Below, piece by piece: positions 9,791 to 21,400 of a stretch of DNA of 64,000 nt. Each line of letters starts with the position of its first letter. The first letter of the stretch is position 1. Source of the stretch: Ciona savignyi (Eukaryota > Chordata > Ascidiacea > Phlebobranchia > Cionidae); contig CH003387.1 in NCBI GenBank assembly GCA_000149265.1, forward strand, positions 434,154 through 498,153. The letters are read 5' to 3'. A program made the position numbers and the translations under genes. The notes under the pieces were generated by a model that saw only the letters and a program-made list of their open reading frames with translations, did no database searches and was not told where the DNA came from.

Positions 9791-11507
9791 CAACCGTTGT
9801 GTTGTAATCCATTCCAAACCAAACTTGCACGAATGTTGAGTCAGTCAATACCGTGTTGACGTAAGCGCGGACCGCGTCATACATTTGCAAATCCACAATA
9901 TCGACCAACGAACCATCACCGATCTCTTTGCATGTCTCTGCGGCTTGGCTTCGGGACTTGTGGTGCTGTTTGCTTGGTTCAGGCATCCAAATATACAGAT
10001 CGTTGTAAGTTATCCCGATAGCTGTAAGGAGGGATTCGGGTTCAATACTTTGTAGTGTAAAGCGTTGGATAAAGGTTGTAAGATCAAAACTAGGTTACTA
10101 CCAGTCGGTTGTATTCTTGGGTAGTGCATTTAACGGACATTGACTAAAACTTGTGGAATGATGGGTTCTACTAAATTATAGCAACGTGTCTAGCATACAC
10201 AACACACTGCAAGTACTAGTAACCGGGCAGTGATTATTGAATTAACTGATAGACAGACTATCGGTGTGATTACCATCGTTTTCCCATCCACAGTGATAAC
10301 ACATATACTACACCTGTAGCAAACGACCAATCGACTTTGATCGTCGTATTCCATCCTGTGTTTTGATCCAATCGAATCAGATCAATTATAAAGCTCGCTT
10401 GTAGGATATGTAGGACGTTGGTGTCGAATTGATGGGGGAGGGATTGGTCTGTGGTGGTCGCCAGTGCTAGCACATATGCAGGAGGGGAAGACAAACATAC
10501 TCGATGCCGGATGTTTATTTGTTTGGAGGGATTGGTCGAGTGTGAGTGGAACTGTAGGGAACCTTTCCGAAATACCGGTTGTCCTGGGAAAGTAGTAATG
10601 TTGTAAGGTTTGTGGGATATTCTAATTCCACATAATCAGAAGGATATTACCAGGTCGTCCAAATTAAAAGTCATGTCTGATTATCCACACAATGTAATAA
10701 GCTCCAGCAACTCGACTGCCGACATAAGCCGCATTACTGCGCAACTAAGCAAACCACTTTGAATTGCTCCAAACCAGTTGTATCTGATGAGTCGTAGAAA
10801 TTAAAAGTTTTTAGTATCCACATATACTATAAAAGATTCAAAAACTTGACTGTGGGCATGAGGTGTCTTACGATACCCGTGGATAAAGCCTGGCTTCCCA
10901 CCCACGAGGATATAAATGAACCAACCATCCACATACTGTAATAGCTCCAGCAACTCGACTGTGGGCATGAGGTGTCTTACGATACCCATGGATAAAGCCT
11001 GACTTCCCACCCACGAGGATATAAAAGAACAAACCATCCACACACTGTAATAGCTCCAGCAACTCGACTGTGGACATGAGGTGTCTTACGATACCCATGG
11101 ATAAAGCCTGGCTTCCCACCCACGAGGATATAAATGAACCAACCATCCACATACTGTAATAGCTCCAGCAACTCGACTGTGTGCATGAGGTGTCTTACGA
11201 TACCCGTGTATAAAGCCTGGCTTTCCACCCACGAGGATATAAATGAACCAACCATCCACATACTGTAATAGCTCCAGCTGCTCGACTGTGGACATGAGGT
11301 GTCTTACGATACCCGTGGATAAAGCCTGGCTTCCCACCGACGATGATAAAAAAGAACCAACCATCCACACACTGCAATAACTCCAGCAACTCGACTGTGG
11401 ATCATGGGATTTCTAACAAACGGAAATACGATTCTTACAATCAACTCACCAGATATGACGTTGAAACTGCAGAGGATAGCTACAAAGCAAATAAGGTTCA
11501 TGGTCAT
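9791..11507 (-). CDS. Secreted C-type-lectin-like protein, 5' part
   Basis: Three phase-matched exons on the minus strand: 11450-11507, 10314-10466, 9791-10021. Exon 1 starts with a signal peptide (MTMNLICFVAILCSFNVIS) and ends at a perfect GTGAGT donor. Exon 2 (51 codons) has no domain I recognise and contains NTT and NTGW. Exon 3 shows the first half of a C-type lectin-like domain: SRSQAAETCKEIGDGSLVDI, then AVRAYVN and VQVWFG, the usual A..C...G..L..I ... YV ... VWFG pattern. All introns are phase 1, typical of extracellular domain exons. The second half of the domain (W..P..C..C) was not found; exons may be missed, or the gene may be truncated by SINE insertion. Intron 1 carries the 109-bp satellite. 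Confidence 0.6.
10062..10309 (+). mobile_element. tRNA-derived SINE, diverged
   Basis: Diverged copy (CAGTCGGTTGTATTCTTGGG, CATACACAACACACTGCAAG, CCATCCACAGTGATAACACA). Its 3' end stops 1-2 bp from the 5' splice site of exon 2 of the lectin-like gene on the opposite strand. Confidence 0.8.
10830..11400. repeat. 109-bp tandem satellite derived from the SINE 3' half
   Basis: About five head-to-tail copies with a period of 109 bp. Each holds AATAGCTCCAGCAACTCGAC, TGAGGTGTCTTACGATACCC and CCACGAGGATATAAATGAAC. These correspond in order to the main SINE's AATAGCTCCGGTAACCCGAC, GAGGTGATCTGACGATTGCC and TTCACGGGGATAAACATGAA, so the array looks like an amplified SINE 3' half. The series of overlapping 94-codon minus-strand frames here only reflects the repeat. 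Confidence 0.9.
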
Positions 11508-12214
11508 CCAAATGTCACAATTATATATACATTCCTTAACTTGTTGTCGCTATTACCGCACACTTGAAGGTTATTCACGATTATTGGATGATAACTCAGA
11601 AGGTTTCGACGACTTATTAGTTATCTGTGCTCAAAGTCAAGTGTTGTGCGTTGCTGATATTTTGTTTCCCCACCGTCGGGCTTACACATTGCGATATAAC
11701 TCCGGTTTGAGGTCGAGGTATTTTGACTATTACATGCGTGGTAACGTCACTCACGTTATTCACGGCAATGATACAAATGGATGGATATCTTATCAAACTG
11801 CCTCAGATTATATTTATTTTGGAAATCTTTCTTTTTAACAAATTAAACTTTTCATTGATGACCTGTGCCAAACTCGCAAAATCTACTTGTTTTCTTGTTT
11901 ACACGATAAAACTTATATGTTCTTTTACTACTCTTTTTTACTTCAGCTAAATTGGGTGTTCAAAAGTTGCACGACTTAATGTGACCAAGCCACCAACAAG
12001 TAATGCAATCGAACAACATTGTTATAAAAAAATGTTTCCACGGAATTTTTCCTCGAATTTCAACAACAATAAGAATCCGGGCAATAGCAAAGTGGGGTAA
12101 TGTTTTGTGACGTATTAAAAAATAAAACATCAGTTCCACGAAGATATATTTAGCATGTTCGAATGCGGACGTCATAATATGTGGGCTTGTGCGTCACATC
12201 CGTTACTACATTAG
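11508..12214. other. Upstream flank of the lectin-like gene
   Basis: A TATATATA run at about 11521-11530 lies just upstream of the minus-strand start codon. A 144-codon plus-strand frame (11404-11838) overlaps exon 1 on the other strand and has no recognisable content. Confidence 0.4.
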
Positions 12215-12400
12215 CAACATGTCCGACCGAATAGTTTGGTGGGTTAGTGGCCTTTCGGTCGAAGGATTGTAGGATCGAAACTAGTCGCTAGCTAGTTGGC
12301 TGGGTCCATCGTTAAGGTACTTAGCAGTTATCCAATGAAACGATGGTTTACTTCAAATAAAAGGATGTCCCAATCATACACAGCACTTTACGTCGAAAAC
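12215..12400 (+). mobile_element. SINE, tail missing
   Basis: Head and first body block are clear (AATAGTTTGGTGGGTTAGTG, CTAGTCGCTAGCTAGTTGGC); the copy ends after the CATACACAGCAC block. Confidence 0.75.
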
Positions 12401-12965
12401 GGTCAAAGTATGGCTGAAAGTTTTGTTAGCTAGCTTCACCCTGGAAATTGCCTGTGTAAGAACCCAAAAATACACCTCATACATACAGTCAAGCAAAGTA
12501 ATACACCTCGGGCACACAGTCGAGCACAGTCTCACAAGTGCACGGTTATTATAATACTTTATATATAATGCAAAATTAAACGACCACTACTTAACTGCAT
12601 AAGAGAAGGCTTGGCCCTGAAAGGTTGATTCATAGCAGAAAGTGATACTGAAGTTATTGCTGTAAGTTGTGTATGATCAAATTGTAGTTAGAATTTCTTT
12701 GCTCAATCCACTAAACCAATCGTTTCCGACAGTTGTCTTGTCCAAGATATAATGGAATCATCTCCACATATCATTGAACGGCAGAGAACTGAGCTATGAA
12801 TCCAACGGCCATGGTTTTGTTGATTAATTAATATCCTGAAAAACACTTTTAGTTTAGTATGTAATTCATTTTTTGCCCAATTATTAAAAAATGGCAAACG
12901 GATTAAATAACTTAAGGAAAGACAAACGACTGGAAACCCCAAACTACATATAGCGCCGATTTAAG

Positions 12966-13015
12966 AGGTTCGAGTGGTCAAATGGTTAAACGCGATCGTA
13001 TTATATACATCTTTT
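12966..13015 (+). mobile_element. Second-family SINE fragment
   Basis: Short tRNA-Ser/Leu-like piece (GAGTGGTCAAATGGTTAAAC, then GCGATCGTATTATATAC) directly left of an inverted main-family SINE fragment. Confidence 0.45.
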
Positions 13016-13032
13016 CTTACTATCATTTTTCA

Positions 13033-13152
13033 TGCAGGCATCGTCTGTAAAGTGCCTTGCTCAGATACACAACTAACTAGCTGGCGACCAGTTTCGAATC
13101 TGTATCCTATTGACTGAAAGGCGTTGCAATAACCAACTGAGCTATCTGGTAA
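13033..13152 (-). mobile_element. SINE fragment (head)
   Basis: Inverted head plus first body block (GTAAAGTGCCTTGCTCAG, TAGCTGGCGACCAGTTTCG). This is the last main-family copy before a 13-kb stretch that contains none. Confidence 0.75.
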
Positions 13153-16100
13153 ATCGTTTTTACGATTTCACTATTTGGTTTGTTGGGTAATACATACTTG
13201 CGTTTTTGTTGTAAAGTTTGCTATTGGAGTAACGAAAGAGTTTTTTGGGTCAAAACCCGTAAACTGTAGCGTCCACGTCTCTTTTGTAGAATAACATGAA
13301 ATCACGCAGATTGACCAATAATAGAAGTTGTATAAGAATGGCGTTTGGTTTATTATGGTACAGCGATGATGTAGAGTTAGAAACCCTTTATGAAAAATAC
13401 TGTAATACTTCGAAAATTCGACAAAAACGACAGGTTTTTTCATTATATACTTAAGCACACGCCAGTTTCAACTCGACCAACTAATATTTAAATCATTTGT
13501 GATTAAAAAATATCAAAATAATTATAAATCACGCCTCCATATACTAATGTACCAAGAACATCCAGAAAGGACCTGGGGATGATGGCGCTGATGGTAGACA
13601 AGATTGGGGCAACGACTACTGTATTAAATGTGCGGTTCTTGTATAAATAAACATCGTAATTGCGTAACCTGTGTTATACGGATCCCGTCTAAAAAACGGT
13701 CACACATAGTTTTGGTCCGATTTTTACTTTATTTATTTTTTTTGAGAAATGCGGTATCGGGGTGTCTTATCCGTTTAAAATCAAGGTACAGCACATAATG
13801 ATGTCATAAAGCTTGTTCCGCAATCAAGCGATTTTTGTGTTCTGAGTCGGTTTTCTTACTCGCGTTGCGTGAAGTGGCTGAGACACAAAACTAAAACACA
13901 AGCTCAGCCGTATTTGGCTCCGCTTAACACTGTGGTAAATGATTCATATCTTGAGTCTGACTATTTTATATAGTAGAGCAAGCTTAGTCAGTGAGCGAAA
14001 ACTCATTAAGACGATCCGTTCCAAGTAACCTAGTTTACGCGCTTAAGTAGCCACGTGACTGGAAAACTAGGTCACTTCAGTCAAAGGGTAAATCGCTTTC
14101 CGGATATTTTAAATGGATTTAATTTAGATCTCAATGGTCCAGTGCGATGGGTGATTTAACAAAAGAAACGTTCAGTGTGATGCGAAATTACGTCTTTCAG
14201 TGAGCGAATTTAAACAATTGCAATTTTACACATTATACATGCGATATATTTGCACCGCTTACACATTACCTTCATCTGTCCATCTGCCACGCATTTATAA
14301 AGTCCATTTCATGTTTATGTTAGACCGAATCAACCTTAATAACCACACCACCTGTCCATCTGCGTCACGCTGAATACCATGTAAGAGTAACGTTCCAAGA
14401 ACAATGTAAGCAGAGAAATCGTCAAAATTAGTGAGGTCTCTTAACAAATGACTTGTATTATAAAACACGATTAAAAACAGCCACAACTTATAAAGATACA
14501 AAACATAAGGAGCAATTTCGCCAAGGGTGTTTGGCAAAAACTTGAAATAATATTAAGCTCGACACACAACCGTAATGTAAAGTAGATAAGACTTAATATA
14601 TTACTTTGTGCATACACAAAATAGATAAGAAAAATTCCCCCTTATACTTCTTTCATTTTCATACAGACTATTCTAAATTACAGCTGACGTATTCAGCATA
14701 ATGCTGAACTATGGAATTACTCTGTCGTTAATAACATGTTTATCTCAGTATACGTAATCTATACGTTGTGATGGTTTAAATAAGCAGATATTGTGTAATG
14801 GAAGGCGATTTCATGGTAATGTTCTATTTATATCAGGTTGTACAATTCATTCGGCAAGTTTATTTTTCCTTTTTAAAAGTGGATTTCGAATGAAATTATG
14901 GCAAGTTATTAATAATACCCGCTAAAGCCCAGTATACGCACTGATCAGAGTTTTATTAGTTTTTTTAAATAGGGTAAAGTATATACTCACTGAGCAGAGC
15001 CCATACTTTGGCCGTTGTAACGTTTCGGATATATTGGCCATATATATATATATGCAGCTTAAATATGGGTACCCTTATAAAAGACTGATCTGGCCTAAGT
15101 GTGAACAGTACATAACACATATATGACCCGTAGCTAATTTCGTGACTGGGTAAAGGTACATTATATTGTATATAACTTAGTAGCCGCTTTTAATGTTGAA
15201 ACTACTGTCAATTCGCGAATTTGTTTCATTATTTTAAATGGCTTAAATTTATACCAATAACCAAGTTTACTGAGGAAGCCATGAAATGCCTCGCTGTGGT
15301 GTTAATACCATTTATGAAACAACACGGGACCTACAATCGCGGTATCGTGTTAGAAACCAGGCAAAATGATTCTTTTTTTACTAGTAACTGCATTGCCACC
15401 CAATAAGGCCTCTATAGTATCCACTGTTTGTATATTTGAGCTTTCAATTGCATGCCAGCAAGGATTTGTAGGCAGTTGATTAATCCTTAAGTTTTCACCG
15501 GAAAGGCGCACAAAGAGCTTCAAAAGGTGCTAAAATCTTTCATTGAGGAGATTTTAAATGGTGCGAAGAATCGGCTCAAACGGTCTGTACTTTGTAAAGA
15601 TGTTACCACTGTATTTGAGATTCTCGCCTTTTGTATTTGCCATCCTCACCTTAGATATATATGTCTGGAGCCTCTGTTGGATGATCCTTCAACAAGACAA
15701 CGTGTAATCTCCAGCACAGAAGGCTCTAGACACTCTAAACTCGTTTTAAATGGTTCCAAAAAGTTAGGGAGTCAGTTTAGATTTGATGAAATGTTATCGA
15801 AAGATACACACCGCACAATGTGTTGCGTTCGCGTGGGTGTTGCTCGGTGTGCAGATATCTTGGTTTGCAAGTCTTGGTCACGATTAGCTAAAAATAGTCT
15901 ATGTTCAGTTAATTTGCATCGTAACGTATAAAACTGGAGAAATTTCGTACAGACAGCTGTATAATCCGTATTATAAAGTCTGGATAAGTGTTCTCTAGGA
16001 CAGGCCAGAAAAAAACAGAATTTAATAGGATTGATTATGTGTAATATAGGAATGGTCTTGGCCTGGTGAAACTACGACGTCGATTAACAGGTAGCATCCG

Positions 16101-18470
16101 ATTTAAATGCGTTTCTAGGGCTCCTGTAACCCGAACCCTAAAAGCAGGAAGAATTAAACTCCGAGAAAGAACCGGTTGCGTACACAACTATGCAATAGAA
16201 ATGCACACGGTATGTTTACTGATGGCCGAATCAACTGCATCGAAGTAAGATTACACGCTTGCCGCGTATTCCACTTCGCGTAAACCTGTTTACAGTCGTA
16301 TCGAGGTTATGTTTTTGAGAAAGTCTCCACACGCCATATAGATGCATTAGACAAACATCAATCTGGTATATAAGTCCAAATCTCTCCGCACAAAGTAATG
16401 ATTCTGGGCAACAGCTTTCCAGGAAGGTTAGATAACAAGGTATTTATGTGGAAAGAGGAGTTTAAGTCAGCATTTTCGCGATGAGGGTGATCTAGTTGTC
16501 TCTCAGTCGGTTTTGCACAGATAAAAAGCGCGAATGTAATAAGTTTTTGACTCATTATCTGCGCCCGTTAACTGCGGTTGTTTCGTTTTGAACGGTCGTA
16601 AGAACTGCATATGAACAACTTTTTATTCGCATGTTTAAAAGCTAATCGTGGCATTTAACCCTGAATAAGCAAAGTACTAGTGAGATATAGTTATTAAGGT
16701 CATTTGACCATTGGCTTGCTTATTGAAGTTATGTTCGTCACAGTAGTCCATTACGCAAACCGACGGGACGTAGATTAGTGGTTCAATAAGACGTCGAAGG
16801 AAAAAGAGTCTTATTACAGCACCGACTTAAATTGGGTTACACGTGTAGATTATAGAGCTCGGAATAAAAGGGGGACGATTGTAGCGAGTGTAAATATACG
16901 ATTGTGTGAGGTGATAGTTAGTGTGGTTTGACCGAAATGCGAATAAAAGAGTTCGTGATTCCAACTTAAATTCGAGGATTGCTGTATACTTAGTGCGTCT
17001 GGCTCTGTTTCACGCAAAGCGACTCCCAAGACGCGATATCCTTTGTTTTGGCAAAGAATTAGAAGATTCTAGATAAATTCAAAATTGGACATAAACTAGT
17101 GATGTATAAATGGTATCGGTTAAAATATTGCACAGTGCAGTTTTCCAGGTTTATTTGTGTACACGTATATATGATAAATGGAATAGTAATGTGGCGTAGA
17201 TGGACCAGCGTTGCGCTTATCAAGCGCTTTTGTGTGCAAATAAACATTCATAAATGAGCTACTAAGCACATCTAACTTACTAAGATAGTCAGTCAAAACT
17301 TCAGATCCGTGCATTAGCTCCATACTGATCGTGTGAACTCATATAACCCGCTAGGCTCGCTCAGCATGCGGCTGCTAGCGCTGTGTGGACGAACAAAAGA
17401 TCAAAAGTCGATTTCAGCCGAACAAATTGGAAGCCGCAAAGCGTCTGAATAACCCATTTTACGCCCAACCGCTCGGCTAGAATCTCTTTCAATATAAAAG
17501 ATAAACAAAGAATTGGGTCGCCATGCTTTGTTCCCATTTCGCGCAAGAAGTTTGCTCTTGTGCGCAAAATATTTCCAAAGCTCTTATTGTGCACAGTTTC
17601 AGTAAACGAAATCACCTGTCCATCGGCGCCACTTTATTAAATTACGGCAGTGCAGTTTATTTAACGTAGCATCAATAAGCGCGCCTTGTGAACAGTAAGT
17701 GGCTCGATTTAAGTGGTGGTTTAGAAACTGCTGTACGGAGGTTATTTCAAACTAACATCCAGTAAAACGTCGCATTGAACTGAATCGAGCTACGCGATTC
17801 TTGTTTTTGTTCATTCTTCGAGGATTTCGTACATCCGTGATAACCACAGTCGCGTAATCGTTTGTCCACATACCTTGCCGTCGGCCAAATCCAGCGTGCA
17901 TGGTTATAACAAGGCCAGGGCGTATCATAGTATTAAATACTTTTTAATCATAAGCTTCTTTATTCGTCCAAATCCTCGGTCGCCATGACGACTGATGCAT
18001 CTTTTGTACGGTCAGATTATAGAGCACGTGATTGCTAGTCAACCAATCAGCGCAGAAGCGTTTTCGGCGTTTTTCTTATAATTTTCCCTCGAGCGAATAA
18101 CGCTTCGATCAAACCGGTCATTTGGGAATCGCGTGTTCCGAAACGAATGTTAAGTACCGTGTGTCTCAGTATGACCAATATGTCCTTGTGAGAGACAATG
18201 CTTCCACGAAAACTTGTGATTTAGACCTCAGGATTCCAGACAACAGATCGCAATCTCAGCACCGAAGGCACCAAATATGTTGACTCAGAAACGCCAGATA
18301 GATTTTGGTCGAGTTTAAAATTTACAATACATTTTGGGTTCTTTGGATTTAGCCATTAACGTTCTTCCATTAATTCTGACGCCCTTTTACAGCAAAAGTA
18401 AGCGGATCTTGGTTAAATAAGAAATTTAAACCTGACAATAAAACGAAGAATTGAAACCTGATCCGGCAAA
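13153..18470. other. Upstream region of connexin A, no gene called
   Basis: 5.3 kb without a confident gene or any main-family SINE. The longest frame, 15527-15931 (+, 134 codons), has no recognisable domain and no obvious splice context. A (TA)n tract lies at about 15038-15053. The part from 16.7 to 18.2 kb is less AT-rich and may hold regulatory DNA for connexin A. Confidence 0.4.
15527..15931 (+). other. Unassigned 134-codon reading frame
   Basis: Open frame with many Arg, Ser and Cys residues; no signal peptide, membrane segment or domain seen. It is long for this AT-rich DNA but has no supporting splice sites. It could be an exon of a missed gene, old transposon coding sequence or chance. 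Confidence 0.15.
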
Positions 18471-21400
18471 ATGTGGGCGCTTTTAGAGAAGATTTCTGAA
18501 CAAGTAAGTAATTAATTCTTTGCGGTTTTAGCGCTTGGATCTTCAATTTATTTTTGTGTTTAATTCATTAAATCAAGTGTTTCGACTGTTTGTCAGTCAA
18601 GGGGTTTTAAGCTAAATGACTGGCGATTTACATATAAATCGCAATACGTCACATTGCGCTGTATTATATCGAAGTTTTTAAATCGAATTTTGTCAAATAG
18701 CTGGCTAAGTTAACGACAAGGTTTATTTTACCTCACAATGCATTTCGAAGAGTTTAGCTCAATTATTGAAAAACAGGTAACCAGTCTACGCTGTTTAATT
18801 ATGGCAGCGAGTAATTCGTATTATTCTTTTTTAAATTTTAATTTTTGTTCTTTTCACGTGAAGTAAATGAAATATAGACCATATCTAGTCGTAAACATAA
18901 CAATAAACATAACAACTGCCTAAAACTAGAAAAAAATTAGTGATAAATCTCGCAACGAGATGTTCAACAAACAACGATTTCTTAAGTTTTCGGTGAAAAT
19001 ATATTTCTTGTGATGCTTGTACTGTCGTATCACACCATGTGAAGCTACTCGAAAGAGGCGATAACGTTTTAATATCCACGACGGTTATATTGTAAACAGC
19101 ATTCAGATTAAGATTCAGTTATTATTTACGCGCGTTCCGCTTCATATAACGCTGTTGTTACAGCAAAGCATTCTCATTTTTCATTTTAATCCAGACACGA
19201 AACCCAAAACTTCGTGGTTAGCTGATCGACATATTTCACTCTATTCTTGTTGCTGCATCGAACAGCCAAAGTTATTAACAACCTTCGTGCATTTCAGGTG
19301 ACGAAATACAGCACATTCCTGGGTCAACTGTGGTATATCATCGTCTTTGTATTTCGACTCATCGTTGTCGTTACTATTGGTGGTGCAGGTAAGGTCCCAT
19401 TGGTTATAATTGTTAAAAAAAACAATGTTTGTTTTAGCACCGAACCCGAAATCATTGGATTGGTGACAAAGTTTGCAGTAATTCGTGTTTACGAGCCGAT
19501 CTTTCAACGATTGAGCCCAATTAACCTATTTAACACAAACCTTGTCAAACAAGCCACTTTGCGATTGCTCTGTGGTTTAACGACGGTACTTGCTTAACTA
19601 TTAGCTGTATAAGAGCTCCACCAAATATAGGACAGTTGGTGGAATGATATTAAAGTTGCGTTGTCCCAATGCACCGGTGCGTAGCAATTGTCATTTAATT
19701 AAACATCAAAGTCATAACTTTCATGTTATTACTAAAAAGTGGTAATTAAAGTCCAGACATTTGATTAGATCAGCGGAAAATACGTTCTCAAACCGGGTTT
19801 TAGATAAATACGTGCCTTAAAGCACGGTCGTGTCTGGGAATGTTTATTATGGTGAGCTTGACTTTATACGGTAATTTCGCGTTTTCTTACTCGCCGTGGG
19901 CTAATTGTGCGACACAATCTCCATTGTTACGTCGCACGTCGAAATAAGAGCTCCTATTATTCTGGATGGAGTTGTGTTTTGATTTTTAGTGAAATCATGT
20001 CCACATTATACGTTTTAAATCCCAAGCATGTTACTTCGATCACATTTTACCGCAGTTAAATGTGGCAGATGGCTTACTTCATAAATTTGAACTGCGCCCA
20101 AATATTCATGTTGTGATAATACGGCCACCATTTAAAGATCGCTTTCATCTAATTATCGCTGACGACGATCATGATAAATGTAATAACACTTAGAGCGACG
20201 AACTCAAATCCAATTATGCTCGTTATCCAGACTGATAGCTAATATATAAACATTCACTTAAAAAATATTTAATTTCCTTTCTTAAGTTCCATTTTTATTT
20301 AAAAAAATATATTTTGCGCTGGAAAAAAGTCGTTCTTTTGTTGCGTTTTAGATGGTGCATTTGTATACAAATAAACCTTTATAAGCGCCTCGCCTTTGCA
20401 TCTGCGCCAAACTTTCGAAGTGCCAATCATCTATATTTGTAGACAAAATCAATTTCATGAAATTTTTTTTAATTTACCATCAAGTTATCTCCTGACCCTC
20501 CATGGACATCGTAAAATACACTGAGCACGCTAATAACTACATCGTTCGTTTAAAATGCACCAAGTCTCTTATTACTTTTGTAGCCACGATCACCCATCAA
20601 CACTGGTAAAACAACAACATGTTCTATAAACTAGGTCAACAACACTGTATTGTTCCCGGATCAAAGCACTACTAACCTCGTCCCACTATAATATATAGTC
20701 AGTCGTCGAAAACGAATTAACATAATGTACCGAAATCATAATAGTTCCGGTAATTTGACAAAAGACGGTAGACTTTGTGTTACAATATGAATATTATGAT
20801 CCGGTGGACACGTAAATCAGTGGCGCCCTGAGGGAATTAATAAAAAGCGAGACAACCAAGATTTCCCACAGCAATTACAATAAACGCTCACGATGTATAG
20901 AATGTTGGTTCGTGGAGAATGTTAAGCAATTTGGGAGAATAAAGAAGAAAATTCCGCGCTTAAAATTTTGTACCATTTTGGACGAACCGTTGAAAACTTA
21001 ATTAATTCACTCTTTTATCTTTTATTTTATTGCGTCAATCATCTTAAAAGAGGTTGAATACACACTCCACAATTAGTTTCCGTTTTCCGTCATCAAATTT
21101 TTTCATTTGTAATCTTCTGTATTGTTTCCATTCTATAACCCAAACCACACCATCGCTTTCCCAAGTCTTATTTTAAACTGCATTAGCGCATTGTTTTTCA
21201 TTGTGCGGCGCGCTTATAAGATATCCTTATGTTTATTTTATACCAGTCAGCGATATATATTTGCATTGACAAACAAGTCCAAATGCTGACAGAAGTTTAA
21301 ACTTTGGCATACTTAAGCTATGCAACGTAAGGAAGTTACTGTGATGTCATAAATGATGACGAAACTTTCATCATCATATTGACTCATCACAAACTAATGT

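Noticed and set aside
10801..11389. Series of overlapping 60-94-codon minus-strand frames
   Set aside because: They are offset by exactly 109 bp and repeat the same peptide; they are the satellite read in frame, not genes. The array also lacks spacers, so it is not a CRISPR.
15038..15053. (TA)n run resembling a TATA box
   Set aside because: Simple repeat far from any start codon I can place.
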